Made by a program: the position numbers and the translations under genes
NCBI RefSeq assembly: GCF_011044975.1
Contig: NZ_JAAKZV010000002.1
Span: forward strand, 62,001 to 126,000
From: Streptomyces coryli
GTDB lineage: Bacteria; Actinomycetota; Actinomycetes; Streptomycetales; Streptomycetaceae
DNA: 64,000 nt
Direction: 5' to 3'
Notes under the pieces: generated by a model
Databases searched by the model: none
Seen by the model: only the letters and a program-made list of their open reading frames with translations
Told to the model about the DNA's origin: nothing
In this document: in pieces, positions 52,352-61,320 of the stretch
How the letters are laid out: every line of letters starts with the position of its first letter
How positions within the stretch are numbered: the stretch's first letter is position 1

Positions 52352-53770
52352 TCACAGCGGGTGGAAGTCGGGCAGCGCCCAGGACTTGTCGAAGAACGGC
52401 TGGCTGGGCGCGTAGAGGCGGAAGTAGACGAACCAGCCGTCCTCGGCGACGGTCTGCATCCAGTTGGTACGGGCGCCGTCGGGGGCGGTCGGCCCGATGT
52501 AGAGGTCGATGCTGCCGTCCTCGTTGAACTGCAGTTGCTCGTCGCGGCTGTCGAGGCTGACGCTGCGGATGTCGGTTCCGCCGTTGTCGTAGGGGCGGCG
52601 GGTGTTCTCGCTGTAGAGACTGAGCGACCAGAACTGCGCGACGGGCACGGGCGCGGATACGTGGAGGCGGTAGCTGCGGTCGGCGCGCAGCAGGCGGCCG
52701 GCGCTGTCGCGTTTGGCGGTCAGGTAGGCCTGGCCGGCACCGGGGGTGGGGTGGGCCATGCCCTTGGTGGTGGTGACGGCCTCGTAGAACAAGGTGGCCC
52801 GCTGGTCGAGCTGCAGGATGGTGTCGGTCTCCTGCTCGAGCTCGAAGTCGATCAGCTTGTACCAGTGCGTGGCCGGCCAGTACGGGGTGGTGTAGCGGGG
52901 GTTGACCTGGAGATTGCGGACGTACAGCTCTCCGAGCGCGGCGGCTTCGGCCAGGATGCGGCGCTGCCGCTCGTCGGGCTCGAAAGTCCGGCCCTTGGCG
53001 ATGCCGAGAGGTTCGAGCATCGCCATGAATCCTTTGTCGACCTCGCGGACCGGCTCCTCATCCAGCACGGCCGCCAGCACCTCCCAGAACCGCAGGCCGC
53101 GGTCGGGGGTGGCACTCCACTCGCGGTCGACGCCCTCGATGAACTGCACCGGCACGGGATCGGAGCCGGCGCGCGAGACCTTCAGGCCCGCCTTGGCCGC
53201 GGCCATCAGCGACGGGTCCTGGGTCAGGACGCGGAAGGCGATAAAGACATTCGCCGTCTGCGCATGCGCCACGAACCTGCCGGAGTCCGCGAAGGGGGCG
53301 GCGTCGTGGCCGGGGCCGAGTACGACGTAGCCGCCGCCCTCGCCCTGGTCCGGGCCGGTCAGGCCGAGGTCCACGACCGGGCGCTGCCAGAAGTCCAGCA
53401 CCCCGCCCGCTGTCGGGCCTGCCGGGTAGTCGATCAGGACCGGGCCGTCGCTGAGGTTGGTGAAGTTGATGATGTACGGGGTGGTGAGATTCGCGGTCAC
53501 AATGCCGCGCTTCTCGCGCAGCGAGTCGTACACCACGAAGTCGCCGACATCCTTCGCCCCGAACGTCTCCATTGCACGATCGCGCCAGGTGGCGAACCCG
53601 ACGAGGGGCAGCGCCCATAAGTACGCCTGGGCGGCGCGCTGCAAGTCGAATTGATCGAATAGCACTGCGGATGACTCGTCGTTCGGGAAGGTGTGCTCCA
53701 GCTCGAGTGAGCCGAAGGGGGTCTCGATCGTCTCGTCGCCGGCCATTCGCGCATTACGCAGATCACTCAT
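52352..53770 (-). CDS. DUF1254/DUF1214 domain protein
   Basis: 472 aa, cytoplasmic (no signal). DUF1254 in the first half (AYLWALPLVGFATWRDRAMETFGA...GIVTANLTTPYIINFTNLSDGPVLIDYPAG) and DUF1214 in the second (AYLTAKRDSAGRLLRADRSYRLHVSAPVPVAQFWSLSLYS...DLYIGPTAPDGARTNWMQT). These beta-rich proteins often occur beside dehydrogenases; the role is not known. Its promoter region has a large interrupted palindrome. Confidence 0.85.
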   Translation of the reverse strand: MSDLRNARMAGDETIETPFGSLELEHTFPNDESSAVLFDQFDLQRAAQAYLWALPLVGFATWRDRAMETFGAKDVGDFVVYDSLREKRGIVTANLTTPYIINFTNLSDGPVLIDYPAGPTAGGVLDFWQRPVVDLGLTGPDQGEGGGYVVLGPGHDAAPFADSGRFVAHAQTANVFIAFRVLTQDPSLMAAAKAGLKVSRAGSDPVPVQFIEGVDREWSATPDRGLRFWEVLAAVLDEEPVREVDKGFMAMLEPLGIAKGRTFEPDERQRRILAEAAALGELYVRNLQVNPRYTTPYWPATHWYKLIDFELEQETDTILQLDQRATLFYEAVTTTKGMAHPTPGAGQAYLTAKRDSAGRLLRADRSYRLHVSAPVPVAQFWSLSLYSENTRRPYDNGGTDIRSVSLDSRDEQLQFNEDGSIDLYIGPTAPDGARTNWMQTVAEDGWFVYFRLYAPSQPFFDKSWALPDFHPL

Positions 53771-53869
53771 GGCACACCATTTCCCTCCCTCGAGGCGAGG
53801 GAGCCGGCGACCTGGCCGTGACCCCCTCCTGCTCCTGCGACCCGGACTCTAAACAGGTCAGAGGGCCGA

Positions 53870-53894
53870 CCCATCACCCACGATGGGTGATGGG
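53870..53894. promoter_or_regulatory. Interrupted palindrome upstream of the DUF1254 gene
   Basis: Arms CCCATCACCCA and TGGGTGATGGG (11 bp perfect) separated by CGA. It lies 100 nt before the DUF1254 start and overlaps the end of an SDR remnant. Either a repressor operator or a strong hairpin. Confidence 0.55.
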
Positions 53895-54170
53895 GCTCAG
53901 CCTTGCCGGGGGGCGGACGACGATCTCGCCGATCTCGACGCCCCGCGGCTGCTCAATGGCGACCGCGATGGTCCGGGCCACGGCGTCCGGATCGATGCCG
54001 AGGTCGGTCATGTTGCGCTGGACCTGCTCGCGTACCTCCGGCGGCATGTCCATGGAGTCGACGAGTTCGGTGCGTACGTAACCGGGCGAGACGGAGGTGG
54101 TGGTGGCGGCCTAGACGGCCTGGGTCGGCACGAGCTTCAGGCCCGACGTCGAGACGGCCGTCACGAGGTG
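53874..54170 (-). pseudogene. SDR remnant with stop codon
   Basis: VTAVSTSGLKLVPTQAV, then TAG, then AATTTSVSPGYVRTELVDSM and REQVQRNMTDLGIDPDAVARTIAVAIEQP. This is the C-terminal half of a classical SDR with the YxxxK helix deleted and a nonsense codon. Confidence 0.65.
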
Positions 54171-54199
54171 CCTCTCGGCCCCGCGCGTCCCCGGTGCGG

Positions 54200-54607
54200 C
54201 TAAGGCTGAGCGATCTCACTGAATCTTCGAGCCGGCGTTGCTCTCGCGTGGCCGGGCGCGGAGATCCAGGTGTTGGCGTAACCGCCGTCCGGCACGGTCC
54301 TCCCGAGCGCTGCGGCCAGGACATGAGCAGCCGGCAGCGGTGGCATGGTGCTGCCGATCTGCTGCGCGATGTCGCGGCCAGACCATGGATAGTCGACGGG
54401 GAAGTACTGCAGGCGACCTGCCTCCGCAGTTGACAGGCGACCGATCACGTCGCCTGTCTCGTCCTCGAGCCGGAGTCGGGAGACCTTGCCGGTGACGGTG
54501 CATGTCGGCTCGCTGCTCAAGCGACGGCCACGCGCCTTCGGATCACCGCCTGTCCCGTAGTTCGACACAGCGACGAACGGCGCAGGACGATCCAGTGCCT
54601 CGCGCAT
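54200..54607 (-). pseudogene. C-terminal fragment of a DNA cytosine-5 methyltransferase
   Basis: MREALDRPAPFVAVSNYGTGGD...CTVTGKVSRLRL...GRLSTAEAGRLQYFPVDYPWSGRDIAQQIGSTMPPLPAAHVLAAALG matches motifs IX-X of C5 methyltransferases (LQxFPxDYPW; QIGNxxPP). N-terminal motifs I, IV, VI and VIII are absent. A phage or restriction-modification relic. Confidence 0.65.
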
Positions 54608-54611
54608 AGAC

Positions 54612-55022
54612 ACCCACGGGCGGGCGCGGCAGCAGGGCCTGACGGCGGATCTCGGGGAGGCCGACGGACAGGCGCTCCCGTTCGACGACGCCTGCTTCGA
54701 CACCGACGTCTGCACCCTGGGGCTGAACGCCATCCCCGACGACCGGGCTGCGGTGGGGGAGACGCACCGAGTCCTTCGGCCTGGGGGCAGGCTGCTGCTT
54801 CTGGGCCACGTCGCCAGCCATCACCTGCCCGTCCGGCTTTTGCAGCGATTGCTGGAGAAGGCGGCGGTGCGGATGGCTGCCGATCACCAGACGCGCCGGC
54901 CGTGCCCGGTCCTCGTCTCCGCGGGGTTCACGATCGAAGAACAGGTGCGCTCAAGGGCTGGTGTGATCCAGCGCATTTCTGCTGTCAAGGGGCGTCGATC
55001 GCGCTCGCGTGCCCGCTCATGA
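54612..55022 (+). pseudogene. 5'-truncated class I SAM methyltransferase
   Basis: LTADLGEADGQALPFDDACFDTDVCTLGLNAIPDDRAAVGETHRVLRPGGRLLLLGHVASHHLPVRLLQRLLEK is the C-terminal two thirds of an ubiE-like (Methyltransf_11) fold; the GxGxG SAM motif is lost. An ATG/GTG inside would give a stub. Confidence 0.6.
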
Positions 55023-55316
55023 CGTGCGGCATGCACGGCGACGGCACGCACAGGTGCAGTAGGAGCGGTATCTCCTTGGGCGTGGGCTCAAAGCCCTGCA
55101 CGTGGGTCTACAGGACCGGCACCGACGAGGCAGGCGAGGGCATAGACATCCGGATCCGCCCCGTACCCAATGCCTGGCTCTGGGAACGGGACTCGGCTCC
55201 GCCGAGGAGCGGGTTCTGGCCCCACTTCGCGGGTTCTGGGCGCTTGATCGGGAACGAGAGTTGGCCCCACCTGGGGCGGCCGTAACTCCCGGATGAGATG
55301 CTGAGATCATGCCGGG

Positions 55317-55805
55317 ATGGAGTTCGTTCTTGAGCCGCCCACCGGCATCGGCCCGCTGATCATCGGCATGCCTCGTGACGATGCGGATGCCGCCATTCTG
55401 GGACTGCGTGACGTGGCGTCGATCTCTGCATCGGATCAACCGGGACAGCACATCTTCCGGCCGAGCGGACTCATGATCAGCATCCACTGTATGCAGGGCC
55501 GGCTGAAGGCCGTCGAGCTCGGCCGCCCGTCAGCGGCAACGGACCACGTGCACTTCCGCGGCGTCGACGTGTTCGGGTTGCCGGCGGCGGAGGTCGTGCG
55601 CCGGATGTCGAACGTCGCCACGATCGAGCCGGATCCCGACGATCCTGCTTCGTTCATCGCGCCGGATCTGCTGCTGAGTTTCTGGCGGCCGTTCGCTGCC
55701 GATGATGAGCCGGAGGAAGAGCAGGGCTACTACTTCAACTCGGTGCTGCTGGCCCGACCGGGCTATTACGACACCCCCGCAGAAGCGGCCGCGCGAGTGC
55801 AGTGA
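55317..55805 (+). CDS. Hypothetical actinobacterial protein
   Basis: 162 aa, MEFVLEPPTGIGPLIIGMPRDDADAAILGLRDVASISAS. An acidic, globular protein without signal or membrane segments; GIGPLIIGMPRDDADAA is a recurrent opening in Streptomyces hypotheticals. Intact coding bias, unlike its neighbours. It may be an immunity or effector-related gene in this relic-rich stretch, but this is only a guess. The preceding 294 nt hold no recognised gene. Confidence 0.65.
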   Translation: MEFVLEPPTGIGPLIIGMPRDDADAAILGLRDVASISASDQPGQHIFRPSGLMISIHCMQGRLKAVELGRPSAATDHVHFRGVDVFGLPAAEVVRRMSNVATIEPDPDDPASFIAPDLLLSFWRPFAADDEPEEEQGYYFNSVLLARPGYYDTPAEAAARVQ

Positions 55806-55823
55806 CCGGCCAGATCTGCCGGG

Positions 55824-55967
55824 TCAGCCACTGTCAGCGGTCTGCTGGCTGCGGGTCTGGGCGAGTCGGTAGGAATCGCTCCCGGTCTCGATGATGTTGC
55901 TGCCGAAGGTGAGGCGGTCGACGATGGCGGCGCAGAGCCGGGGATCGGTGAAGGTCTTGGTCCAGCC
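55824..55967 (-). pseudogene. istB: istB, 3' part (cut by an insertion)
   Basis: GWTKTFTDPRLCAAIVDRLTFGSNIIETGSDSYRLAQTRSQ is the C-terminal end of the IS21 ATPase IstB. Its other part lies at 59580-60194; the break falls after SFS and before GWTKTF. Confidence 0.8.
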
Positions 55968-56111
55968 ATCTGGGGCTGGCACTTGTTCCCTCACAAGAGT
56001 TGCCGCTGCCACCTGGCCGTATCCCTCTCAAACGGTCCTCGTTGGTTCTCGTGGTGATGCCGCAATTTTGAAGGTGCCACCTTGACCGTTCAGGTGCGAG
56101 GAAGGTGTGCC

Positions 56112-57176
56112 GTGGCCGAGGCGAGACTGCAGGTCATCGCGGGCGGAGCCGTCCCGCAGGAGCCGTTGGTCACGGACCCGTGGCAGTTCCAGGCTGCGTG
56201 CGTCGACGCGTTCGTCGCCTCCTGGCGAGTTCGCGGCTTTAGTCCGGTGACCATCGACAACGACATCGGGCTGCTGGAGCGGACGCTGAAGGCTCTGGGC
56301 CGGCCGGCGTGGGAGGTCACTCCGGAGGATGTCGACCGGGTGGTGGGTGACCTCGCGGTGCAGGGCCGCAAGACCTCGACCCGACGCGAGTATGTGCAGA
56401 TCTTCAAAGGGTTCCATCGGTTTCTGCAGGCCCGCAAGGCTGCCGAGATCGAGGCTGCCTTCGGTGTCCGGCTCGTCTGCCCGATCGATGATTTCAATGC
56501 CTCCCGACACGTCGGCGACGACTCCCCGGCCCTGCTGCCGCCTCCGACGCCGGAGCGGGTGGAGGAGTTCTTCGCCTTTATGAAGCAGCGGATCGCGACC
56601 GCGAGGAAGTACGGACCCGCAGCGAGGGACTATGCGATGTTCCGGACGCTGTATCACGCCGGGCTCCGCTCGGAGGAAGCCTCGCTGCTGGAGAAGCCCG
56701 ACCTGCACTTTGTCCGCGGCCCGTTCGGCAAGCTCCACGTGCGTTTCGGCAAGGGCGCCCATACTTCCGGGCCCCGGCCGCGGTGGGTGCCCATGCTCGA
56801 CGGGCTCGATCTGGTGCTGCGGTGGTTCCTGGACGATGTGCGGCCCAAGTTCCCTGACTCTCCCGTGTTGTTCGCCGACGAGTCCGGCGGCCCTCTGCAT
56901 CGCGGGACTATCCGCAATCGGCTCCGCTATTTGATGGAACTCGAAGGCCAGCCAACGAACGAGCGGTTCAGCCCGCATGCCCTGCGGCGAGCGTGCGCGA
57001 CCCACAACTATGAACGCGGCGTCGATCTCGTGGCGATCCAGCAGATGCTCGGTCACTGGACGGTCAGTTAGACCATGCGTTATGTCCGGCCCTCGGCGAC
57101 CTTCATCGAAGACGCCTATCAGCGGGCGGTCGCCGGGACCCTGGCCGAGCTGAGCGGGAAGGACACCACGGCATGA
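56112..57176 (+). pseudogene. Tyrosine recombinase (TnpA-like), stop before catalytic Tyr
   Basis: GTG with GAGGAAGG six bases upstream. N-terminal SAM-like domain (TIDNDIGLLERTLKALGRPAWEVTPEDVDRVVGDLAVQGRK) and catalytic part with YHAGLRSEEASLL (Arg I), SPHALRRACATHNYERG (HxxR) and QMLGHWTVS. Then TAG at 57069-57071, and in the same frame TMRYVRPSATFIEDAYQRAV with the catalytic Tyr (MRY) lies beyond it. The stop removes the nucleophile, so the protein cannot cut DNA unless the stop is read through. Confidence 0.8.
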
Positions 57177-57487
57177 AGATCCAATGGCGGCTGCGGATGG
57201 CCGCCGCCCAGCGAGAGGTGTGGACCGGCACGGAATTGCGCCGACTCCTGGCGGAGAAGGCTGGCCTGGAGTTGTCCTCAGCATCGGTGTCCGCGCTGTT
57301 CACCAAGGAACCCGCCCAGGTGAAGATGACCACCCTGGCGGCGTTGTGCACCGCACTGGACTGCACCCCCAATGACTTGATCGAGGTCGACACCACCCCC
57401 GTTGAGCGGCCGATCGCACCCCCTCGCCCGGTGGCCGACCTCCCGCGGGCCGCCTCCGGCCGGGGCCGGTCGATGCCGCCGCTGTGA
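57173..57487 (+). CDS. XRE/Cro-like small DNA-binding protein
   Basis: 104 aa; ATGA overlap with the recombinase end. MAAAQREVWTGTELRRLLAEKAGLELSSASVSALFTKEPAQVKMTTLAALCTALDCTPNDLIEVDTTP is a Cro/C1-type helix-turn-helix of the MerR-like DUF2690-type seen in phage and plasmid operons. Probably the regulator or accessory protein of the element, in the place of TnpC. Confidence 0.8.
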   Translation: MKIQWRLRMAAAQREVWTGTELRRLLAEKAGLELSSASVSALFTKEPAQVKMTTLAALCTALDCTPNDLIEVDTTPVERPIAPPRPVADLPRAASGRGRSMPPL

Positions 57488-57500
57488 CACGGAGGCGGCG

Positions 57501-59136
57501 GTGGGTAAGAAGCAACGTGACTGCGTCACCTGCGGAGCCCCGGTCGGATATCTCGACCGCGAACTGTGCTGCTTGTGCTGGCGCCGTCGTGAGGAACAGC
57601 AGGCCAAGAACACCTGCCCGGCCTGCGGCCGCGAGCGGGTCCTGCAGGAGGCCACCGGCCGGTGCGTGATCTGCTCGCGCGCCTGCGAGAAGTGCGGACA
57701 TCCGGTGCGATCACCACAGAGTCAGCTCTGCCGTGACTGCCGCCGCAAAGGCGACCGACGCGCGATCCAGCGGCCGTGTCCGCGCTGCGGTAAGCCGGGC
57801 TATCTGCGTGAGACGACCGGCTGGTGCGGTCACTGTTCCCGGCCCCGACCGCAGAAGAAGCCGCCACGGATCTGCCGCGAGTGCGGGCAGATGCGCAGGC
57901 ATTCCGGACTGGGGCTGTGCTCGGCCTGCTGGCAAAAGCACCCCGGCCGTCCCTTCGTCTGCGGGGAACACCTGCAGGAACGACTTGTCGACCCACCCGT
58001 CTGGCTCGACGACTTCGTCGCGCAGGTCGCCGCCCACCACTGCGTCGCCCGAGCCTGCGGCTTCGTCACCGACCTGGGACGGCTCCTGGAGGACGACCAC
58101 TCCAATTCGCCCCAGGCCCTGCTGGAGCGAGCCCGCCGACCGGGACGATCGATGGGCTCTTTCGCCCGTGCGCTGGAGGACTTTTTCACCATCCGCGGTC
58201 TGGCACTGCCCACCGACCAGGCCGAACGACTCGCCGCAGGCCGGCGCCGGCGCCGCGTCGAGGCGGTCCCCGAGCCCCTGCGGCAGGCAGTCGCGGCCTT
58301 TGACATCTCCCGGATGCGAGCTCAGGAGCGGGCCCGGCGGGCCGGCACCCGGCCCCGCAGCAATCACACCCTAGAAACCGCCCTGGCGACCATGCGGGAC
58401 CTGGCCCTCTTCCTGCTCAACGAGCGGAGCAAGAACGACTGGCTCCTCGTCGACGTGCACGACATCGAAGCCTTCCTGACGATCTTGCCCAAGGCTCGCA
58501 AGCGGCGGCTGACCGTGCTGCGGCAGTTCTTCCGTTTCGCCCGGGCCCAGAGGCTCGTGCTCGTCGACCCGACACGCGGCCTGGTCGCCAAGGGGACGAA
58601 CGCCTTCCGTGGCCAGACCCTCGACCTTGCCCAGCAGCGTGCGATGTTCCGCCGCTGGACCACCGACGAGCAGGTGCATCCCCACGAGGCCCTAGTGGGA
58701 ATGCTCGCCCTGTTGCACGGCGCCTCCAGTGCCAGAGGTCCGGTTGTTGCAACTCGACGACGTGGACCGGCTCGCCCAAACCGTTCGGCTCGGCAAGCGA
58801 CCTCACCCCGTTCCCCTGGACCCCGCATCCTGGACGGTGTTGCAGCGGTCTCTGGCCCATCGCGAGGCATGGCCGACCGACAACCCGCACGTCATGGTCA
58901 CCAAAGGAACAAAGGCCGGGCGAAGCCCGGCCTCGATCGCTTATCTCTCACACGTACTGGACGACTGCGGCTATCCACCCCGGATGATCCGCAGCACTCG
59001 CCTCGTCGACCTGGTGAACACCATGGACCCCAAACTCGTCGCCGCGGCCTTCGGCATGGACCCCCAGGCAGCCCTGATCTATCTTGCCGACAACATCGAT
59101 CCCAGCCGCCTGCATGACCAGCAAGAACGGAGTTGA
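57501..59136 (+). pseudogene. Large zinc-ribbon tyrosine recombinase (TnpB-like), frameshifted
   Basis: GTG with GGAGG five bases before it. Five CxxC-type zinc ribbons in the first 160 residues (CVTCG, CPACG, CEKCG, CPRCG, CRECG) are followed by a core-binding region (DFFTIRGLALPTDQAERL) and catalytic domain ending LVGMLALLHGASS. The frame then breaks at about 58730; the rest (VRLLQLDDVDRLAQTVRLG...RMIRSTRLVDLVNTMDPKLVAAAFGMDPQAALIYLADNID) lies one frame over and contains the probable catalytic Tyr. Inactive as it stands. Confidence 0.75.
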
Positions 59137-59140
59137 ACAA

Positions 59141-59533
59141 GTGCGTCACCTCACGCCGCCCTTCGCTCTCGGAGCACTCCGCCGCGGGATGCAGATCGAG
59201 CAGTTCTTGGGGGCGATCGAACAAGGCGGCCAACACGGTCTCCGGTGGATCGCAATCAGTCCGGGCCGGACCGGTTTCACCGTCTATCTCAGCGATGTCG
59301 AAGATGTCGGCAGCGACACCTTCCTGGACATCACCGAGTTTCCACCCCTCGACCCAGACGACGAGACATGGGGAAAAGCGATCACCACGGCTGCCGACCC
59401 GGAGGAAGCCATCAGCTTGGCGGAACGTGAGCTTGGGGCGCATCCCGAGCGCTGGGTCAACCAGGGTGTCGTCTGCAGCGAGTACCTCGACTACCGCAAC
59501 ACCTCCAGCGACGCCCGTCCGATGAACCCGTGA
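59141..59533 (+). CDS. Passenger protein of unknown function
   Basis: 130 aa, VRHLTPPFALGALRRGMQIEQFLGAIEQGGQHGLRWIAISPG...DITEFPPLDPDDETWG. Acidic with no signal or membrane segment. The layout (QIEQFLG...W.AI....F.V) resembles small cytoplasmic proteins such as immunity proteins, but no family is recognised. It is the only gene of the inserted element without visible damage. Confidence 0.6.
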   Translation: MRHLTPPFALGALRRGMQIEQFLGAIEQGGQHGLRWIAISPGRTGFTVYLSDVEDVGSDTFLDITEFPPLDPDDETWGKAITTAADPEEAISLAERELGAHPERWVNQGVVCSEYLDYRNTSSDARPMNP

Positions 59534-59579
59534 AGTTTCGGCAGTACCTCGCACGAGTTCGCCGGAACATGTGCGCTTT

Positions 59580-60194
59580 GCTGAAGCTCTCGTTTGAGGC
59601 GATGGCGACGCTGTTCTTCTCCTCCCTCTCCGTCAGAACCTGGAACAACAGCTCGGCGCCGCGGCGGTCGAGTTCCATGTAGCCCAGTTCGTCGATGCAG
59701 AGCAGGTCGACGCGACCGTAGCGGGCGATGGTCTTGGTCAGCTGGCGGCCGTCGGCAGCCTCGACCAGCTCGTTGACGAGCTTGGCGGCGAGCACGTAGC
59801 GGACCTTGAAGCCGGCGATCGCCGCCTCGGTGCCCAGCGCGATCAGCAGGTGGGACTTGCCGGTGCCGGAGTCGCCGATCAGGCAGAGCGGCTACCCTTT
59901 GCGGATCCACTCGCAGGTGGCCAGAGCATGCACGATAGCCGGGGTGACGTGCGGGTTGGCCTCGAATCCGGCCGCCTTCAGGCGCCGTTCCGAACGACGC
60001 CGGTCGCGGTCTTCGCACTCGGCCATCAGCAACTCGACGAGGAAGCCGCGGTAGGTCATCTGCTCACGTTCGGCGGCATCGGCGGCCGCGGGAAACTGGG
60101 ATCGGATGGTCGGCAGCCGCAGCACCCGGCAGGCGGCGTCGACGGCGGCGTCGGCGGCCTGCTCGGTCAGACCACGGGGTTGGGTGACGGTCAT
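59580..60194 (-). pseudogene. istB: istB, 5' part with a nonsense codon
   Basis: Reads MTVTQPRGLTEQAADAAVD...CEWIRKG, then TAG in place of CAG, then PLCLIGDSGTGKSHLLIALGTEAA (Walker A) and LLCIDELGYMELDRRGAELLFQVLTEREEKNSVAIASNESFS (Walker B and sensor). After SFS the insert begins. Family length is about 260 aa. Confidence 0.85.
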
Positions 60195-61231
60195 GGCAGC
60201 TCTCCCTGGGTGGCGGGATGGTGGTGCTTAAGTAAGGCGTCGTAGGCGGCGACCGAAGGTGGCGGGCGGGTGTCGACCGGCAGCGCGGTCAGCCGGCGCT
60301 GGGTGAGCGAGGTGACCTGTGGTGGGGCCGCCGGCAGGGTGGTGGCCCGGGTGAGGGCTGGCGCGGTGTCGCCCTGCGCGGCCTTGCGGTCCTCGACCGC
60401 GACGGTGTCCGCGGTCAGCGCGCCGGCCTGCAAAGCGGCCGCGATGCCGGCGACCACATGATCGTGGGTCATGGTGCGGTGCAGCAGGAGCACGGTGATC
60501 AGCTCGCGGGTGCCGGTCGCGTCGCCGTGGGCCCGGCGGACCGCGGACCACCAGGCGTCGTGAACCGGAGTGAACTTCCCGACGGCGCGGGCTTGTTCCA
60601 GTGCGGTGGCGCCCGGTAGGGCACCGGGCTTGCGCACCAGTGCCTCCAGATAGTGGTCCAGTTCCAAGCGGGACTGGCCGCGGCGGGTGAGCCGCTCATG
60701 TCGGGCGACCTCTTTGAGCCCCTCGTAGATCACCAGCTCCGAGGCGTGCAGCAGCACCCGGACCGGACGGCCGATCAGCCGGACCGGCACTGAATAGTGG
60801 GCCTGCCGGACGGTGATCTGCCCGTATCGATCAACGCGGGGATTGAAGACCCGGCCGGTCTCAAAGGGTTCATCCGGCAGTGGCCGCAGCAGCGAGCGCT
60901 CCAGCGCGAAGGACTGCCCGACGGTGTGCGGGCGGCTCCCGATCCGCCGCTCCTCGTCCTGCTCATCCCATAAGTCGATCATGCTGTTCAGCTCGGACAG
61001 CGAGCCCACTTCCGGCACCGGGACGAGATGGTTGCGGCGGAAGCGGCCCACCTCGCCCTCCACTCCGCCCTTCTCGTGCGCGCCCTCCTTGCCGGGCTGG
61101 CAGTAGAAAGCCTCCAGGCCGTAGTGCGAGCGGAAGGCCACCCATCGCTCGGCCTCGCGGCGATCCCGGAAGCCCAGCACCCTCGAGACCGCCGAGCGCA
61201 GATTGTCGTAGCGGACCTTGCCGATCGGCAC
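60191..61231 (-). pseudogene. istA: istA, C-terminal part
   Basis: Starts within the DDE domain (IGKVRYDNLRSAVSRVLGFRDRREAERWVAFRSHYGLEAFYCQPGKEGAHEKGGVEGEVG with the catalytic Glu region) and continues through the C-terminal part to the istB overlap (ATGA). The first two thirds of the 400-500-aa transposase, including the HTH and the two catalytic Asp residues, are absent. Confidence 0.85.
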
Positions 61232-61320
61232 CCCTCTAATTTGCGGGTCTTGGTGTCAAGAGATGCTGCTGCTGGGCGGCCTGACCGCTTGCTGTCAGAG
61301 GCCCCGAGGATACTGGCGTC

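Larger units (their letters stand above)
55968..59579 (+). mobile_element. Tn554-like tyrosine-recombinase element inserted in istB
   Basis: A 3.6-kb insert between istB codons for SFS and GWT. It carries a TnpA-like recombinase, an XRE-like small protein, a large Zn-ribbon recombinase (TnpB-like) and a passenger. No target duplication longer than 2 bp is visible, as expected for Tn554. Near the ends GCACTTGTTCC (55979-55989) and, inverted, GCACATGTTCC (59564-59574) resemble each other. Joining the flanks restores the istB reading frame. Confidence 0.7.
55824..61231 (-). mobile_element. IS21-family element remnant interrupted by a second element
   Basis: Contains istA lacking its 5' third (60191-61231) and istB with a nonsense codon, split in two. 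No terminal repeats are left: the istA end is cut at 61231 and the other end lies near 55820. The element can no longer move on its own. Confidence 0.75.

Noticed and set aside
55023-55316. Frame with TGTDEAGEGIDIRIRPVPNAWLWE
   Set aside because: Short and without start or family; left as unassigned intergenic DNA.
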